From contig CAWJBI010000049.1 of the NCBI GenBank assembly GCA_963841065.1, positions 66,375 to 130,374 on the forward strand: 64,000 nucleotides of DNA, read 5' to 3'. Shown here piece by piece: positions 1-9,808 of this stretch. The notes under the pieces were generated by a model. It saw only the letters and a list, made by a program, of their open reading frames with translations. It did not search any database and had not been told where the DNA came from. The stretch comes from M0108 sp963841065 (GTDB lineage Bacteria; Pseudomonadota; Gammaproteobacteria; Chromatiales; Chromatiaceae). The number at the start of each line of letters is the position of its first letter. Positions within the stretch are counted from its first letter, which is position 1. Both the position numbers and the translations under genes were made by a program.

Positions 1-89
1 CCGGCGTTGAACTCAAAGCCGTTGATCAGCATCATTAGCCAGAGGCCGGCGGCGAACCAGAGGAAGATGGTAACGGGCTTGTATTTCAT
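1..89 (-). CDS. N-terminal fragment of a small membrane protein (partial)
   Basis: The minus strand opens with ATG at 89 and stays open to the window edge, giving 29 codons. The visible part has a short basic lead (MKYKP) followed by one strongly hydrophobic stretch rich in Leu, Ile, Trp and Ala, which looks like a first transmembrane segment or uncleaved signal anchor. A weak purine-rich AAGAG lies about 10 bases upstream. The rest of the gene is outside the window, so no family can be named. Confidence 0.4.
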   Translation of the reverse strand, partial: MKYKPVTIFLWFAAGLWLMMLINGFEFNA

Positions 90-355
90 TGGCTTGATCG
101 ATCTCTTGGGGTCGGTTGGGCGGCGTAATGACGCTCTGGCTGACAAAATCGGGGTCGAACCCGTCAATTAAAAGCGGTGCTTACATAATTGCGGCCAGGA
201 CCCGGGCAGCCGGTCTAAATCCTGGCCAAACTCGCCGCATCTTAACCCAAACGCGCTATCCTTGACGGCTTCCTGGCGGATTTTCCCTGGGATTACCCCC
301 TGACGAGGGGCCGGCATACAATTTTTGGCACCCTTCATTCCGCAGGCACGGCATC

Positions 356-637
356 ATGACCACCCACCATCTTCATGACGAGGAAATCCGCCGCCTGCGC
401 TGGCAATGCCGGCGCGGCATGTTGGAACTGGATGTTGCCCTGCTGCGGTTTCTGGATGAGGATTTTCCGACCCTGGATGCCGTCGAACAGGCTACCTTCT
501 CCCGCATGCTCGAGGCCCAGGACCAGACCCTGCATGGCTGGCTCATGGGCCGTACCCTGCCGGAGGAGGCGGATGTCCAGCGTCTGGTGGCGCGCATCCG
601 GGCCTTCGGGCGCGAGGGGCAGCCATCTCTGGTTTAA
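356..637 (+). CDS. sdhE: SdhE, FAD assembly factor 2 for succinate dehydrogenase
   Basis: This 93-residue cytosolic protein belongs to the SdhE/YgfY (DUF339) family, which helps insert covalent FAD into the flavoprotein subunit of succinate dehydrogenase and fumarate reductase. The signature RGMLEL segment near residue 20 (conserved RGxxE) is present, as is the later motif with NWLM-like spacing (here GWLMGR). Length matches the usual 80-95 residues. It stands alone between the window start and the efflux operon, with about 240 bases of non-coding sequence downstream. The two overlapping reading frames on either strand are shadows. Confidence 0.88.
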   Translation: MTTHHLHDEEIRRLRWQCRRGMLELDVALLRFLDEDFPTLDAVEQATFSRMLEAQDQTLHGWLMGRTLPEEADVQRLVARIRAFGREGQPSLV

Positions 638-727
638 ATCCCTGGCGCACCCCCGGGATGCCGACCAGGCGTAGCCAACCCAGCCTCTGTTATATATAAG
701 CGCTGGTCATTCCCCGGCATATCGCAG

Positions 728-862
728 GAGGGCCGGGGTGGGGGCTGGCGGGGGTGTCGACCGCAGGGATGCTGTCGCCAAGCCTACCGGGACCTATTCA
801 CGGCGTCCCCCGCCTGACACCACCCGGCCCGGGAAACCGAAAACTCAGGTATGTTGGGTATA
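728..862 (+). repeat. Dispersed structured repeat, copy 1
   Basis: This 135-base segment is nearly identical to the reverse complement of 55967-56098. It can fold as a multibranch structure: an outer stem CTGGCGGGG with CCCCGCCtG (one mismatch in this copy), an inner hairpin around GCAGGGATGC, and a second hairpin GGGAC with GTCCC. It ends 15 bases before the start codon of the efflux adaptor gene, so it forms the 5' leader region of that operon. The open frames across it are not genes. Confidence 0.75.
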
Positions 863-876
863 TCAGGAAGCGAACC

Positions 877-1959
877 ATGCGAGACGGGATAAAGGGACTG
901 GTGACGGGCGGCGCGATCCTGATCGGGCTTGGGTTAGTCACCGGTTGCCATCCGAGTTCCGATCCGGCGGCCACCGAGGCCTTGCCGCCTTTTGTCCTCA
1001 CCGCCCAGGTCGAGGACATAGCCACCGATACCTGGAGCCTGACCGGCGCGATTCGCCCCCGCTACGAACCCGCCCTGTCCTTCCGGATTGCGGGCGAGAT
1101 CCAGGAACGCCTGATCAACGCGGGGGAGCGGGTGGCGGCCGGCCAGGTTCTGTTGCGCCTGGATCCGCGTGATGTCACCCAGCAGCGCCTGGCCGCGGAG
1201 GCCACGGTAGCGCGGGCCCTGGCCGAGCAGGAGAATGCCGAGCGTGAGCGCGCCCGCCTGACTGATCTCATCCCCAAGCGATTGGCCAGCGAGCAGGATT
1301 ACGATCGGGCTGTAACCGCCGCCAGTGCCGCCGAGCAGGGCCGGCTAGCCGCCGAGGCTAACCTGGAACAAGCTCGCAATGCCATTGGCTACGCGACCCT
1401 CACGGCCCCGCGCCCCGGCGTTATCCTCGAGGTCACGGGCGAGGCTGGCCAGGTGGTCACGCCGGGCCAGGTGGTCGCGCGTCTCGCGGAGGATGGGCCC
1501 CTCGAGGTCGAGGTCTATCTGCCCGAGGACCGCCGGCAGGGCTTGCCCACCCAGGCCGAGGCCCATTTGCTCGGCCGGGACCAGCCCGTGACGGCGGAAC
1601 TGCGCGAGATCGCGGGCAGCGCCGACCCCATCACCCGTACCTGGCGTGCCCGTTTCCGCCTGCCGCCCCTCGACCCCGCGCCGGGTTTTGGCACCACGGC
1701 CACCTTGCTGTTCGCCTCGGCGACGGGTCAGGATGCGGACCGGGTCCGGGTCCCCAGCGGCGCCATCCTGGAGCGCGGCGAGGGCCCCCTGGTCTGGCGG
1801 CTGGAGGAGGGACGCGTCGTGGCCGAGCCGGTCACGCTGCTGCGGATCGTCGGGGAGCATGCCGAAATCCGCTCGCGATTGGCCCCTGGGACCCCGGTGG
1901 TTGCCTTGGGGGTGCATCTGTTACAGCCTGGCCAGGCGGTGCGGGTGCGCGCGCCATGA
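877..1959 (+). CDS. RND efflux periplasmic adaptor (HlyD/AcrA family lipoprotein)
   Basis: A 360-residue membrane fusion protein that would link an inner-membrane RND pump to an outer-membrane channel. ATG 877 is chosen because AGGAAG sits 6 bases upstream and the N-terminus then reads as a lipoprotein signal with lipobox VTGC (Cys24); the longer frame from 754 runs through a dispersed repeat. A biotinyl-lipoyl-like half (around residue 60), an alpha-helical hairpin rich in Ala/Glu/Arg (residues 100-170) and a beta-barrel follow. Its stop overlaps the start of the pump gene by ATGA. No TolC-type outer-membrane gene is visible nearby, so the pump would borrow one. Confidence 0.87.
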   Translation: MRDGIKGLVTGGAILIGLGLVTGCHPSSDPAATEALPPFVLTAQVEDIATDTWSLTGAIRPRYEPALSFRIAGEIQERLINAGERVAAGQVLLRLDPRDVTQQRLAAEATVARALAEQENAERERARLTDLIPKRLASEQDYDRAVTAASAAEQGRLAAEANLEQARNAIGYATLTAPRPGVILEVTGEAGQVVTPGQVVARLAEDGPLEVEVYLPEDRRQGLPTQAEAHLLGRDQPVTAELREIAGSADPITRTWRARFRLPPLDPAPGFGTTATLLFASATGQDADRVRVPSGAILERGEGPLVWRLEEGRVVAEPVTLLRIVGEHAEIRSRLAPGTPVVALGVHLLQPGQAVRVRAP

Positions 1960-4900
1960 GCGAGAACCCAGCAGAGGACCCGGGCCAGCCCGACGCCAGG
2001 GCCGCCAGTTCCTTGCGCTTCAATCTCTCGGCCCTGGCGGTACGGGAGGGCTCGGTCACCCTCTTCTTCATCCTGCTCACGGCCTTGGCCGGTCTCCTGG
2101 CCTTCCTGCAACTGGGGCGGGCCGAGGACCCGGCCTTCACGGTGCGCGTCCTGGTGGTCTCCGCCCTCTGGCCCGGGGCCAGCGCCCAGCAGATGCAGGA
2201 CCTGGTCGCCGACCCCCTGGAGAAGCGCCTCGGCGAGGTGGAGTATTTTTACAAGCTCGAGACCACCTTGCGCGCCGGCCGGCTGGATATCCTGATGGAA
2301 TTCCAGGACTACACCCCGTCGGAGCGGATCCCGGGCCTCTTCTACGAAGTCCGCAAGCGCATGCTGGACGAGGTTGGCAAGATGCCGGCCGGGGTGCGGG
2401 GGCCCTTCGTCAACGACGACTTTTCGGATGTCTATTTCGCCCTCTATGCCCTGTCCGCCCCCGATCTGCCAGGGCGGCTCCTGGTCCGCGAGGCCGAGGG
2501 GATACGAGATCGCCTGGCCCGCGTCCCGGGTGTTCAAAAGGCCCGGGTCCTCGGCGAGCGCCCGCAACGCGTCTTTGTCGAACTCGATAACGCCCGGCTG
2601 GCCAACCTGGGGCTGACCCCCGCCGCCATCCGCGATGCCCTGGATGCCCAGAATCGGCTGCTGCCCGCCGGGCGGATGGAGACGGCGGGGCCACGCCTGT
2701 ATCCACGCCTGGATAACGAACTGGATGGCCTCGACCAGATTCGGCAGGTGCCGGTGCGGGTCGGCGACCACTTGCTCGCCTTGGGCGAGATCGCCGAGGT
2801 CCAGCGCGGTTACGAGGACCCGCCGGATTATCTGATCCGTACCGGCGGCACCGAGTCGGTCCTGTTGGGGGTGGTGATGGGGCGCGGCGAGAACGGCCTG
2901 ACCCTCGGCGAGCGCCTCGCGGCCTTCGAACAGACCCTGGGGGAGGAACTGCCGCTCGGCTTCCGCTTTACCCGCATCACCAACCAGGCCGACGCCATCG
3001 CCCGGGCGGTGAACCTTTTCCAGATCAAATTCATGGTTGCCGTCGCGGTGGTGATGCTGGTGAGCTTCCTGGCCCTGGGGTGGCGCGCCGGGCTTGTCGT
3101 CGGGATTGCCATCCCCTTGACCCTGGGATTGACCTTCCTCCTCATGGGCATCCGCGGCATCAACCTGGATCGCGTGACCCTGGGGGCCCTCATCATTGCC
3201 CTCGGCCTCCTGGTGGACGACGCCATCATCTCCATCGAGATGATGCTCGTGAAGATGGAGGAGGGCTGGGATCGGCTGCGGGCGGCGGCCCATGCCTGGA
3301 CGGTGACCGCGGCGCCCATGTTGAGCGGCACCCTGGTGACCGTCATTGGCTTTGTCCCCATCGGCTTCGCCCGCTCCGGCGTGGGTGAATACGCTGGCAA
3401 CATCTTCTGGGTCCTGGCCTTTGCCCTGCTGGTCTCCTGGCTGGTGGCCGTGACCTTTACGCCCTATATCGGGGCCAGGCTCCTCGCCGTGCCCAAGGCC
3501 GCCACCGAGCACCAGGCCTCAGCCTACGATAGCCCCCTCTATCTGCGGCTAAGCGCCCTGATTCGCGGTTGCGTGCGTCACAAGCTCTGGGTCGTGGCGG
3601 CCACCGTCGGCATCCTGATCCTCTCCATCCTGGGTCTGGCCACGACGGTGGAGAAGCAATTCTTCCCCTCCTCCGATCGGCCGGAGGTCCTGGTGGACAT
3701 CAGTCTCCAGGAGGGCAGCGGCATCCGCGCCACGACGGCCGTCGCCGATCGCGTCGAGGCGATCCTGAAGGAGGCGCCGGGGGTAGAGTCGCTCTCCACT
3801 TATATCGGTGCCGGCGCGCCGCGCTTCTTCCTGGCCCTCAACCCCGAACTCCCCAACCCCGCCTTCGCCAAGCTGATCATCGTGGCCCATAGCCCCGCGG
3901 ACCGTGACAACCTCATGGAGCGGATTCAGTCACATATCGATGCCGGGGACTTCCCGGAGGCCCGGGTGCGGGTCCACAAACTCCTCTATGGCCCGCCGGT
4001 GATCTGGCCGGTGGTCTTTCGGGTGGTGGGCCCGGACGTCCAAGTGCTGCGCAAGATCGCGGGCCAGGTGCGTGAGCGGGTTGCCGCTAACCCCAACACC
4101 CTGAATGCCCATCTCGACTGGGGCGAGCGGGCGCCGGTGGTCCGGCTGAAGCTCGACCCGGAACGGCTGCGCCTGATCGGTCTCACGCCGCGCGAGCTGG
4201 CCGGCCAGTTGGAGTACGAACTCTCGGGCCTGCCCGCGACCGAGATCCGCGAGGATGTCCGTAATGTTCAATTGATCCTGCGCGGCCTGGTCGATACCAC
4301 AGGGGTGGGGGCCGGCCGTCTGGCCGACATCAATATCAAGACCCTGGATGGGCGCTCCGTCCCCCTGGGCCAGGCAGGTGTCCTCGCCATCGATTTCGAG
4401 GACCCGGTGCTCAAACGCTACAACCGCGAGCCGGTGCTGGCGGTGCAGGCCGATGTGACCGATGCTCAGCCCCCGGATGTCACCCAGGCCATTTGGGCCG
4501 ATCTCCAGGATTTGATCGCGACCCTGCCGCCCGGCTATCGCATCGACATCGGGGGTTCGGTGGAGCAGTCCGGCAAGGCCGATGCGTCCATCCAAAAGGT
4601 CCAACCCATCATGCTGGGTCTGATCCTCATCGTCATCATGCTGCAGATGCGCAGCTTCTCGGGAACCCTGATGGTGATCGCCACCGCGCCCCTGGGCATC
4701 ATTGGCGCTACCCTGGCCCTGCTGATCGCCGACCGGCCCTTTGGCTTCGTCGCCCTGCTGGGGCTCATCGGGCTGGCGGGTATCCTGATGCGCAACACCC
4801 TGATCCTCGCCAAGCAGATCGAGGATAACCTGCATCAGGGCATGGAGGCCGCCAGCGCCGTCATCGATGCCACGGTGCGCCGCTCGCGCCCGGTCGTCCT

Positions 4901-5066
4901 CACCGCCGCCGCCGCCGTCTTTGCCTTCATCCCCCTGACCACCGACACCTTCTGGGGCCCCCTCGCCTTCGTTCTCATCGGCGGCATCATCGTAGGTACC
5001 GCCGTCACGCTCCTCTTCCTGCCAGCCCTTTATGCGCTCTGGTTTCGGGTCAATCTCGCCAAATGA
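1956..5066 (+). CDS. RND efflux pump inner-membrane transporter (AcrB-like)
   Basis: A 1036-residue proton-driven exporter of the hydrophobe/amphiphile efflux (HAE) RND family. Two repeats of six transmembrane helices flank large periplasmic loops. The proton-relay pair is visible as LLVDDAI (D421, D422) in helix 4, and the second membrane half carries LGLIGLAGILMRN. The start overlaps the adaptor stop (ATGA), so the two are translationally coupled. Substrate cannot be told from sequence; related two-gene operons export drugs, dyes or solvents. The protein is full length with no frameshift. Confidence 0.9.
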   Translation: MSENPAEDPGQPDARAASSLRFNLSALAVREGSVTLFFILLTALAGLLAFLQLGRAEDPAFTVRVLVVSALWPGASAQQMQDLVADPLEKRLGEVEYFYKLETTLRAGRLDILMEFQDYTPSERIPGLFYEVRKRMLDEVGKMPAGVRGPFVNDDFSDVYFALYALSAPDLPGRLLVREAEGIRDRLARVPGVQKARVLGERPQRVFVELDNARLANLGLTPAAIRDALDAQNRLLPAGRMETAGPRLYPRLDNELDGLDQIRQVPVRVGDHLLALGEIAEVQRGYEDPPDYLIRTGGTESVLLGVVMGRGENGLTLGERLAAFEQTLGEELPLGFRFTRITNQADAIARAVNLFQIKFMVAVAVVMLVSFLALGWRAGLVVGIAIPLTLGLTFLLMGIRGINLDRVTLGALIIALGLLVDDAIISIEMMLVKMEEGWDRLRAAAHAWTVTAAPMLSGTLVTVIGFVPIGFARSGVGEYAGNIFWVLAFALLVSWLVAVTFTPYIGARLLAVPKAATEHQASAYDSPLYLRLSALIRGCVRHKLWVVAATVGILILSILGLATTVEKQFFPSSDRPEVLVDISLQEGSGIRATTAVADRVEAILKEAPGVESLSTYIGAGAPRFFLALNPELPNPAFAKLIIVAHSPADRDNLMERIQSHIDAGDFPEARVRVHKLLYGPPVIWPVVFRVVGPDVQVLRKIAGQVRERVAANPNTLNAHLDWGERAPVVRLKLDPERLRLIGLTPRELAGQLEYELSGLPATEIREDVRNVQLILRGLVDTTGVGAGRLADINIKTLDGRSVPLGQAGVLAIDFEDPVLKRYNREPVLAVQADVTDAQPPDVTQAIWADLQDLIATLPPGYRIDIGGSVEQSGKADASIQKVQPIMLGLILIVIMLQMRSFSGTLMVIATAPLGIIGATLALLIADRPFGFVALLGLIGLAGILMRNTLILAKQIEDNLHQGMEAASAVIDATVRRSRPVVLTAAAAVFAFIPLTTDTFWGPLAFVLIGGIIVGTAVTLLFLPALYALWFRVNLAK

Positions 5067-5463
5067 GATTTATGTCGAGCCCTGGCATACGAATAATCGT
5101 GCTTTTATGACGCTCTGGAGCCGGAAGGGGTGTTTAATTTTGCTGAATAGGCAAGCACTGGCCGCAAGCGGGAGCTTATGAGCACTTGCCAAGATCCATG
5201 TCGATATTTCCCATTCCAACCAACTGCAATAGGGACTGGCCTTTGCGGGCCACCACCTTGGGTGGATTTAGGATCTGGATGTCGGATCCGTAACGTCTGA
5301 TTTAATGGAAAAATACGAAAATTAAGGCGTGAGGGTGCCAGGTTGGGATCCTGGTGCATCAGGAGGGGTTGCTTGAACACCCTAAATGTCATTCAGGGTC
5401 TTCAAGCCGTACCGCATGCTTACCAGGCTAATTAAAAAAACATATAGCCCAGTAGATCAAAAA
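5067..5463. other. Gene-poor gap between efflux operon and tRNA-Leu
   Basis: I see no confident gene here. On the minus strand a short stretch (about 5310 down to 5180) reads as YGSDIQILNPPK followed by about 25 further residues and a stop, with no start. This could be the C-terminal scrap of a lost protein, and a WYL-type regulator tail is one weak idea. A 95-residue frame on the same strand (5105-5392) has atypical composition and no recognisable feature. The AT-rich stretch 5430-5460 follows the 3' end of the tRNA and may serve its termination. Confidence 0.4.
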
Positions 5464-5550
5464 TGGTGCCGAGGAGAGGACTTGAACCTCCACGGGCTTT
5501 CGCCCACAAATACCTGAAACTTGCGCGTCTACCAATTCCGCCACCCCGGC
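5464..5550 (-). tRNA. tRNA-Leu (anticodon CAG)
   Basis: The reverse complement begins GCCGGGGTGGCGG and ends in an encoded CCA at 5464. The acceptor stem pairs GCCGGGG with CCTCGGC. The anticodon arm is CAAGT-TTCAGGT-ATTTG, which gives anticodon CAG. There is a long variable arm (GTGGGCGAAAGCCCGT), as expected for a class II tRNA, and a T arm with GGTTCAAGTCC. It is divergent from rnr. Confidence 0.96.
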
Positions 5551-5599
5551 AGGGGACTGGAGGAGCGGACAAAGGCTGCCGAACTCCAGGAAGCGCGAC

Positions 5600-7914
5600 A
5601 TGCTAATGAGACAGAAGGGGCTTGTCAAGGTTACACTAGCCATCAATTCAGTCAGCAGCAAAGACCCTATAAGAGTGACCAAGCGCAGCAAAGAAGCCTC
5701 ACCCCGCCTCGCCGACCCGCATCGCACCCGCGAGGCGCGCAAGTACGCGAACCCCATCCCCAGCCGTGAATTCATCCTGGAGACCCTGACCCAGGCCGGG
5801 GTACCTCTGGTCTTCGATGAGCTCAGGCAACTTCTTGAATTAGATAGCGAAGAGGATCGGATTGCCCTGGAGCGCCGCCTGGGGGCCATGGTCCGCGACG
5901 GCCAACTCGTGCGCAACCGCAAGGACGCCTTCTGTCTCGTCAACCGGCGTGATCTGATCGTCGGACGTGTCATCGGCCACCAGGACGGTTTCGGCTTCCT
6001 GATTCCGGACGAGGGCGGCGACGACGTCTATCTCGTTCCCCGCCAGATGCGCGCCCTCTTCCACGACGACCGGGCCGTGGTGCGCGTCACCGGCCGTGAT
6101 GCCGGGGCCGGCTGGAAGGCTCGGTGGTGGAGATCCTGGCGCGCAACACCCGCACGGTGGTGGGGCGCTTCTATCGGGAGAGCGGGGTCGGCTTTGTGGT
6201 GCCGGACAACAAGCGCCTGGCCCACGACATCATCATTCCCAGCGACCGCCTCGGCGAGGTGGAGCAGGGTCAGATCGTGGTGGCGGAGATCACGGACCAG
6301 CCCACCAAGCGCACCCAACCCATCGGCCGCATTCTGGAGGTGGTGGGGAACCATATGGCCCCGGGCATGGAGACGGATATCGCCATCCGCACCCACGACC
6401 TGCCGGTGGAGTTCCCCGAGGCGGTGCTGGCCGAGATCACCGGCCTGGGCGCCGAGGTGCCCGAGGCGGCCAAGGCGGGGAGGGTTGATCTGCGCAAGAT
6501 CCCGCTGGTGACCATTGACGGCGCCGATGCCCGCGACTTCGACGACGCCGTCTTCTGCCAACGCCGGCCCAAGGGCTGGCGGCTACTGGTCTGCATCGCC
6601 GATGTCTCGGCCTATGTGGCGCCGGGCAGCGCCCTGGACACCGAGGCCCACAGCCGGGGCAATTCGGTCTATTTCCCGGATCGCGTCATCCCCATGCTGC
6701 CCGAGATCCTGTCCAATGGTCTCTGTTCCATCAATCCCGAGGTGGACCGGCTCTGCCTGAGCTGCGAATTGCTGGTGGGCCTGGACGGCAAGGTCACGCG
6801 CTCCAAGTTTTATCCGGCCGTGATGCGTTCCCAGGCCCGTCTGACTTACGACCAGGTGGCGGCCATGGTGGTGGCGGGCGACCCGGACCTGTGCGCGCGC
6901 TTCGCCACCGTCCTGCCCCATCTGCGCGAGTTGCATGCCCTTTACCAGGTGCTGCTCCAGGCTCGCAAAGAGCGTGGCGCCATTGAGTTCGACACCACCG
7001 AGACCCGTTTCGAGTTCACTGACCAGGGTCGCATCGCCGCCATTCACCCCCTGATCCGCAACGATGCCCATCGCATCATCGAGGAGTGCATGCTGGCGGC
7101 CAACGTGGCGGCGGCGCGCTACTTCGAACGCCAGAAGATGCCGGCCCTGTTCCGCATCCACGAGACGCCCAAGGAGGAAAAGCTCAACGACCTGCGTCAG
7201 TTCCTCAACGAACTGGGGCTAACCCTGCCAGGCGGCAAGAAGCCCACGACCCAGGATTACGCCGCCTTGCTGGAGTCGGTGCGCGAGCGGCCCGATCAGC
7301 GACTGATCCAGACCGTGCTGCTGCGCTCCATGCAGCAGGCCATGTACAGCTCGGACAATGTCGGCCACTTCGGGCTGGCCTATCCGGCCTACACCCACTT
7401 CACCTCCCCCATCCGCCGCTACCCGGATCTGATTGTCCATCGCGCCATCAAGCACCTGCTCGATGGCGGTAAGGCCGAGGATTTCGACTACACCAAGACC
7501 GCACTCCAGGGCATCGGCGAGCACTGTTCCGGTACCGAGCGCCGCGCCGACGAGGCCACCCGCGACGCCGAGTCCTGGCTCAAATGCGAGTATATGCAGG
7601 ACAAGCTGGGGGAGGAGTTCGACGGCATCATCACCAGCGTCAACTCCTTTGGCATTTTCGTTGAACTCGATGGCATCTATGTCGATGGCCTGGTCCACAT
7701 CACGGCCCTGGACAACGACTATTACCACTTCGACCCCATTGGCCACCGCCTGACCGGCGAGCGCACCGGCACCGTACATCGGTTGGGGGACCGGCTGCGC
7801 ATCCAGGTCGCCGCGGTCAATCTCGATGAACGCAAGATCGACTTCGTCCTGGCCAAGACCGCGGAGCAGGCGCGGAGCGGGTCAGGGACGCGACCGAGAC
7901 GGCGCAAGACCTGA
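5600..7914 (+). CDS. rnr: Ribonuclease R, interrupted by a one-base frameshift
   Basis: RNase R is a processive 3'-5' exoribonuclease of the RNB family that degrades structured RNA. The N-terminal part (5600 to about 6098) holds the winged-helix and first cold-shock domain, with the family motif NPIPSREFIL. The frame then shifts by one base in the segment GTGATGCCGGGG near 6097-6100, and the rest (to 7914) holds the second cold-shock domain, the RNB domain with catalytic DARDFDDAVF, an S1 domain and a basic tail. ATG 5600 has AGGAAG 6 bases upstream; GTG 5675 is the alternative that better matches family lengths. Restoring one C after GAT rejoins the frames, so a sequencing error is likely. 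rlmB lies downstream, as in many gammaproteobacteria, but with another gene between. Confidence 0.88.
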
Positions 7915-7924
7915 TCGGGTCCCG

Positions 7925-7955
7925 GGACGGATGTCTCCGCATCCGTCCGCTTTTT
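7925..7955 (+). terminator. Rho-independent terminator after rnr
   Basis: GGACGGATG (7925-7933) pairs perfectly with CATCCGTCC (7940-7948), closing a six-base loop, and is followed by GCTTTTT. It begins 10 bases after the rnr stop and ends the rnr transcript. Confidence 0.8.
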
Positions 7956-8017
7956 CCCGGACGGCTCGGGGCAAAATCTTGGACCTTGTCGCTGCCTAGC
8001 CGACCTCAGGAGATTCC

Positions 8018-8539
8018 ATGCCGTCCCCTCCAACCCCCGCCCCGCCACTGTCATCGGATACCCCCCGGCCGGGGCGGCGCGGCGAGCTACTCGTCGTCCT
8101 CCAGTTCGTCCTCTTTTTCGCCTTTCTCTTCATACCCGTCTGGAACCCCTGGTTAACCCAGGACCTGATGGCCAACACTGCCTACCCGCGTCTGGGCCTC
8201 CTGGTGATGGGCGGGCTGATCGCCCTCGCCATTGGCCTACTTGGCCTTTTCAACTTGGGCCGCAACCTGACGCCCCTCCCTTATCCCCTCGATCATAACC
8301 AATTGGTGACCCAGGGGGTCTATGGCTGGGTGCGTCATCCCCTCTACAGCAGCCAGTTATTCGCCGCCCTCGGCTGGGTTTGTTACAGCCTGAGTCTCGG
8401 CCATTTGCTCCTGCTGGTCGTCGGCTTTCTCTTCTTTGACTACAAGGCCGGCAAGGAGGAGGGCTGGTTAAGCCAGCGCCACCCGGAATATGCCGATTAT
8501 GCGAAACGGGTCAGCAAATTGGTGCCCTGGGTGTATTGA
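8018..8539 (+). CDS. Isoprenylcysteine methyltransferase-like integral membrane protein
   Basis: A 173-residue protein with four to five predicted hydrophobic helices. The family signature for ICMT/PEMT-type membrane methyltransferases is present near residue 105: GVYGWVRHPLYSSQ, followed later by KEEGWLSQRHPEYADY, where the conserved RHP and the E/Y-rich C-terminal segment bind S-adenosylmethionine. AGGAGA lies 6 bases before the start. Bacterial members act on lipids or thiols, and the substrate here is unknown. It stands as a single gene behind the rnr terminator. Confidence 0.8.
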   Translation: MPSPPTPAPPLSSDTPRPGRRGELLVVLQFVLFFAFLFIPVWNPWLTQDLMANTAYPRLGLLVMGGLIALAIGLLGLFNLGRNLTPLPYPLDHNQLVTQGVYGWVRHPLYSSQLFAALGWVCYSLSLGHLLLLVVGFLFFDYKAGKEEGWLSQRHPEYADYAKRVSKLVPWVY

Positions 8540-8546
8540 AGAGACC

Positions 8547-8775
8547 TCACCGAGTTGCGTCCGTGTCAGGGGCTGCCAAATGTGGATATCGGCCAACAGG
8601 GGCCAGGGCCACCGGGGTCTGGGTGCCGACGGTCGTAGTCGTGTGGGCCGGGTCGATGGCGTCGCGGCTCAGGCCCGGAAGGTGGACGGCGAATCCGTTG
8701 TCGGCGCCAGCGCCGCGGGCGCGGATCTCATAGGGATGACTGGGCTTCCGATGTGCTTTGCGGGCGTGTTAACTT
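8547..8775 (-). pseudogene. Possible remnant of the C-terminus of a LruC-like secreted protein
   Basis: Read on the minus strand, one frame is open for about 74 codons between a TAA near 8775 and TGA 8547-8549, without a start codon. It contains the segment ARGAGADNGFAVHLPGL near its middle. That resembles the ARGA...NGF...LPGV signature seen in LruC-domain secreted proteins. There is no ribosome binding site and no upstream part, so this would be a decayed scrap. The plus-strand frame at 8536-8733 is Arg/Ala-rich shadow sequence. Confidence 0.28.
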
Positions 8776-8889
8776 GTCCCCCATTCCCCTCGAACCCGCC
8801 CTGGCACGGCTATCGGATACCTGGATGAGTTCACCCAACAGTGACCCTTGGTTGCCTGGCAACCATCTGACAAATAGGCGGAGCCCTCC

Positions 8890-9666
8890 ATGACAACATC
8901 CAGTGTCCCGCCCCAGGGGCCTCAAGGCTTGACACCCATCGCGGGTATCCATAGCGTGCGCGGCGCCCTCAAGCATGGCGGGGCGGGCGTAGAGGAGGTT
9001 TGGCTGGAGCGTCGGCGGCGCGACCGGCGGCTGGCGGAGTTGGCGGAACTGGCGCGCGGGGCCGGAGTCAGGCTGCGCCAGGTCGAGGTCGCGGAGATCG
9101 AAGGCGCCGCTCCGGGCATCAATCACCAGGGGGTCCTGGCGTGGGTCAGTGTCCCGGCGAGCCGGGGCGAGCCCGATCTGGACGCTATCCTCGACGATCT
9201 GGCGGGGCCGCCCTTCCTGCTTATCCTGGACGAGATCCAGGACCCCCACAACCTGGGCGCCTGTCTGCGCACCGCCGACGCCGCTGGCATCCAGGCTGTG
9301 ATCGCCCCCCGGGACAATGCCGTGGGCCTCACGCCCACCGTCTCCAAGGTCGCCAGCGGCGCGGCGGAAACCGTCCCCTATGTCCAGGTCACCAACCTGG
9401 CGCGGACCCTGGATGCCCTCAAGGCCCGCGGCATCTGGCTGGTCGGCCTGGCCGGCGAGGCGGAGGCAGACCTGTATGGCATCGACCTCCAGGGCCCCAT
9501 CGCCCTGGTCCTCGGCGGCGAGGGCCGCGGCCTGCGCCGTCTGACCCGGGAGCGCTGCGACTACCTGGCCCGCCTGCCCATGCTCGGCACCGTCGAGAGC
9601 CTCAACGTCTCCGTGGCCACGGGGATTTGCCTCTACGAGGCCCTCCGCCAACGCCGAAAGGGTTGA
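8890..9666 (+). CDS. rlmB: 23S rRNA (guanosine-2251-2'-O)-methyltransferase RlmB
   Basis: A 258-residue SPOUT-class (TrmH/SpoU) methyltransferase that methylates the ribose of G2251 in the peptidyl-transferase loop of 23S rRNA. The small N-terminal substrate-binding domain begins with the IAGIHSVRGAL motif. The trefoil-knot motifs follow in order: DPHNLGACLRTADAAG, LVLGGEGRGLRRL and SLNVSVATGICLYE, which carry the catalytic Asn/Arg, the Glu and the Ser-Leu-Asn of the family. GGCGGAG lies just upstream of the ATG. Length is typical. Confidence 0.92.
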   Translation: MTTSSVPPQGPQGLTPIAGIHSVRGALKHGGAGVEEVWLERRRRDRRLAELAELARGAGVRLRQVEVAEIEGAAPGINHQGVLAWVSVPASRGEPDLDAILDDLAGPPFLLILDEIQDPHNLGACLRTADAAGIQAVIAPRDNAVGLTPTVSKVASGAAETVPYVQVTNLARTLDALKARGIWLVGLAGEAEADLYGIDLQGPIALVLGGEGRGLRRLTRERCDYLARLPMLGTVESLNVSVATGICLYEALRQRRKG

Positions 9667-9808
9667 ACATCCCGCCCCGACGCCTTCTCGGTACCGGTTG
9701 CGATCAAGATGTCGGCGCTACAGGATTGGCTGGGCAAGGGCGGCAGACCCTAGCCCGCCAGACTGGCCCCGCCGGGCTGGGCCTCTTTGCTGGAGTGCCA
9801 AGCCCCGG

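Noticed and set aside
754..876. Extended N-terminus of the efflux adaptor from ATG 754
   Set aside because: The extension translates the dispersed repeat, has no ribosome-binding site, and would bury the lipoprotein signal that starts at 877.
5105..5392. 95-residue minus-strand frame
   Set aside because: No family features, unusual composition and no start signal; at best it overlaps a decayed scrap in another frame.
8536..8733. 65-residue plus-strand frame after the ICMT-like gene
   Set aside because: Arg/Ala/Val-rich composition typical of a GC-rich shadow frame; the opposite strand offers a better, though weak, explanation.
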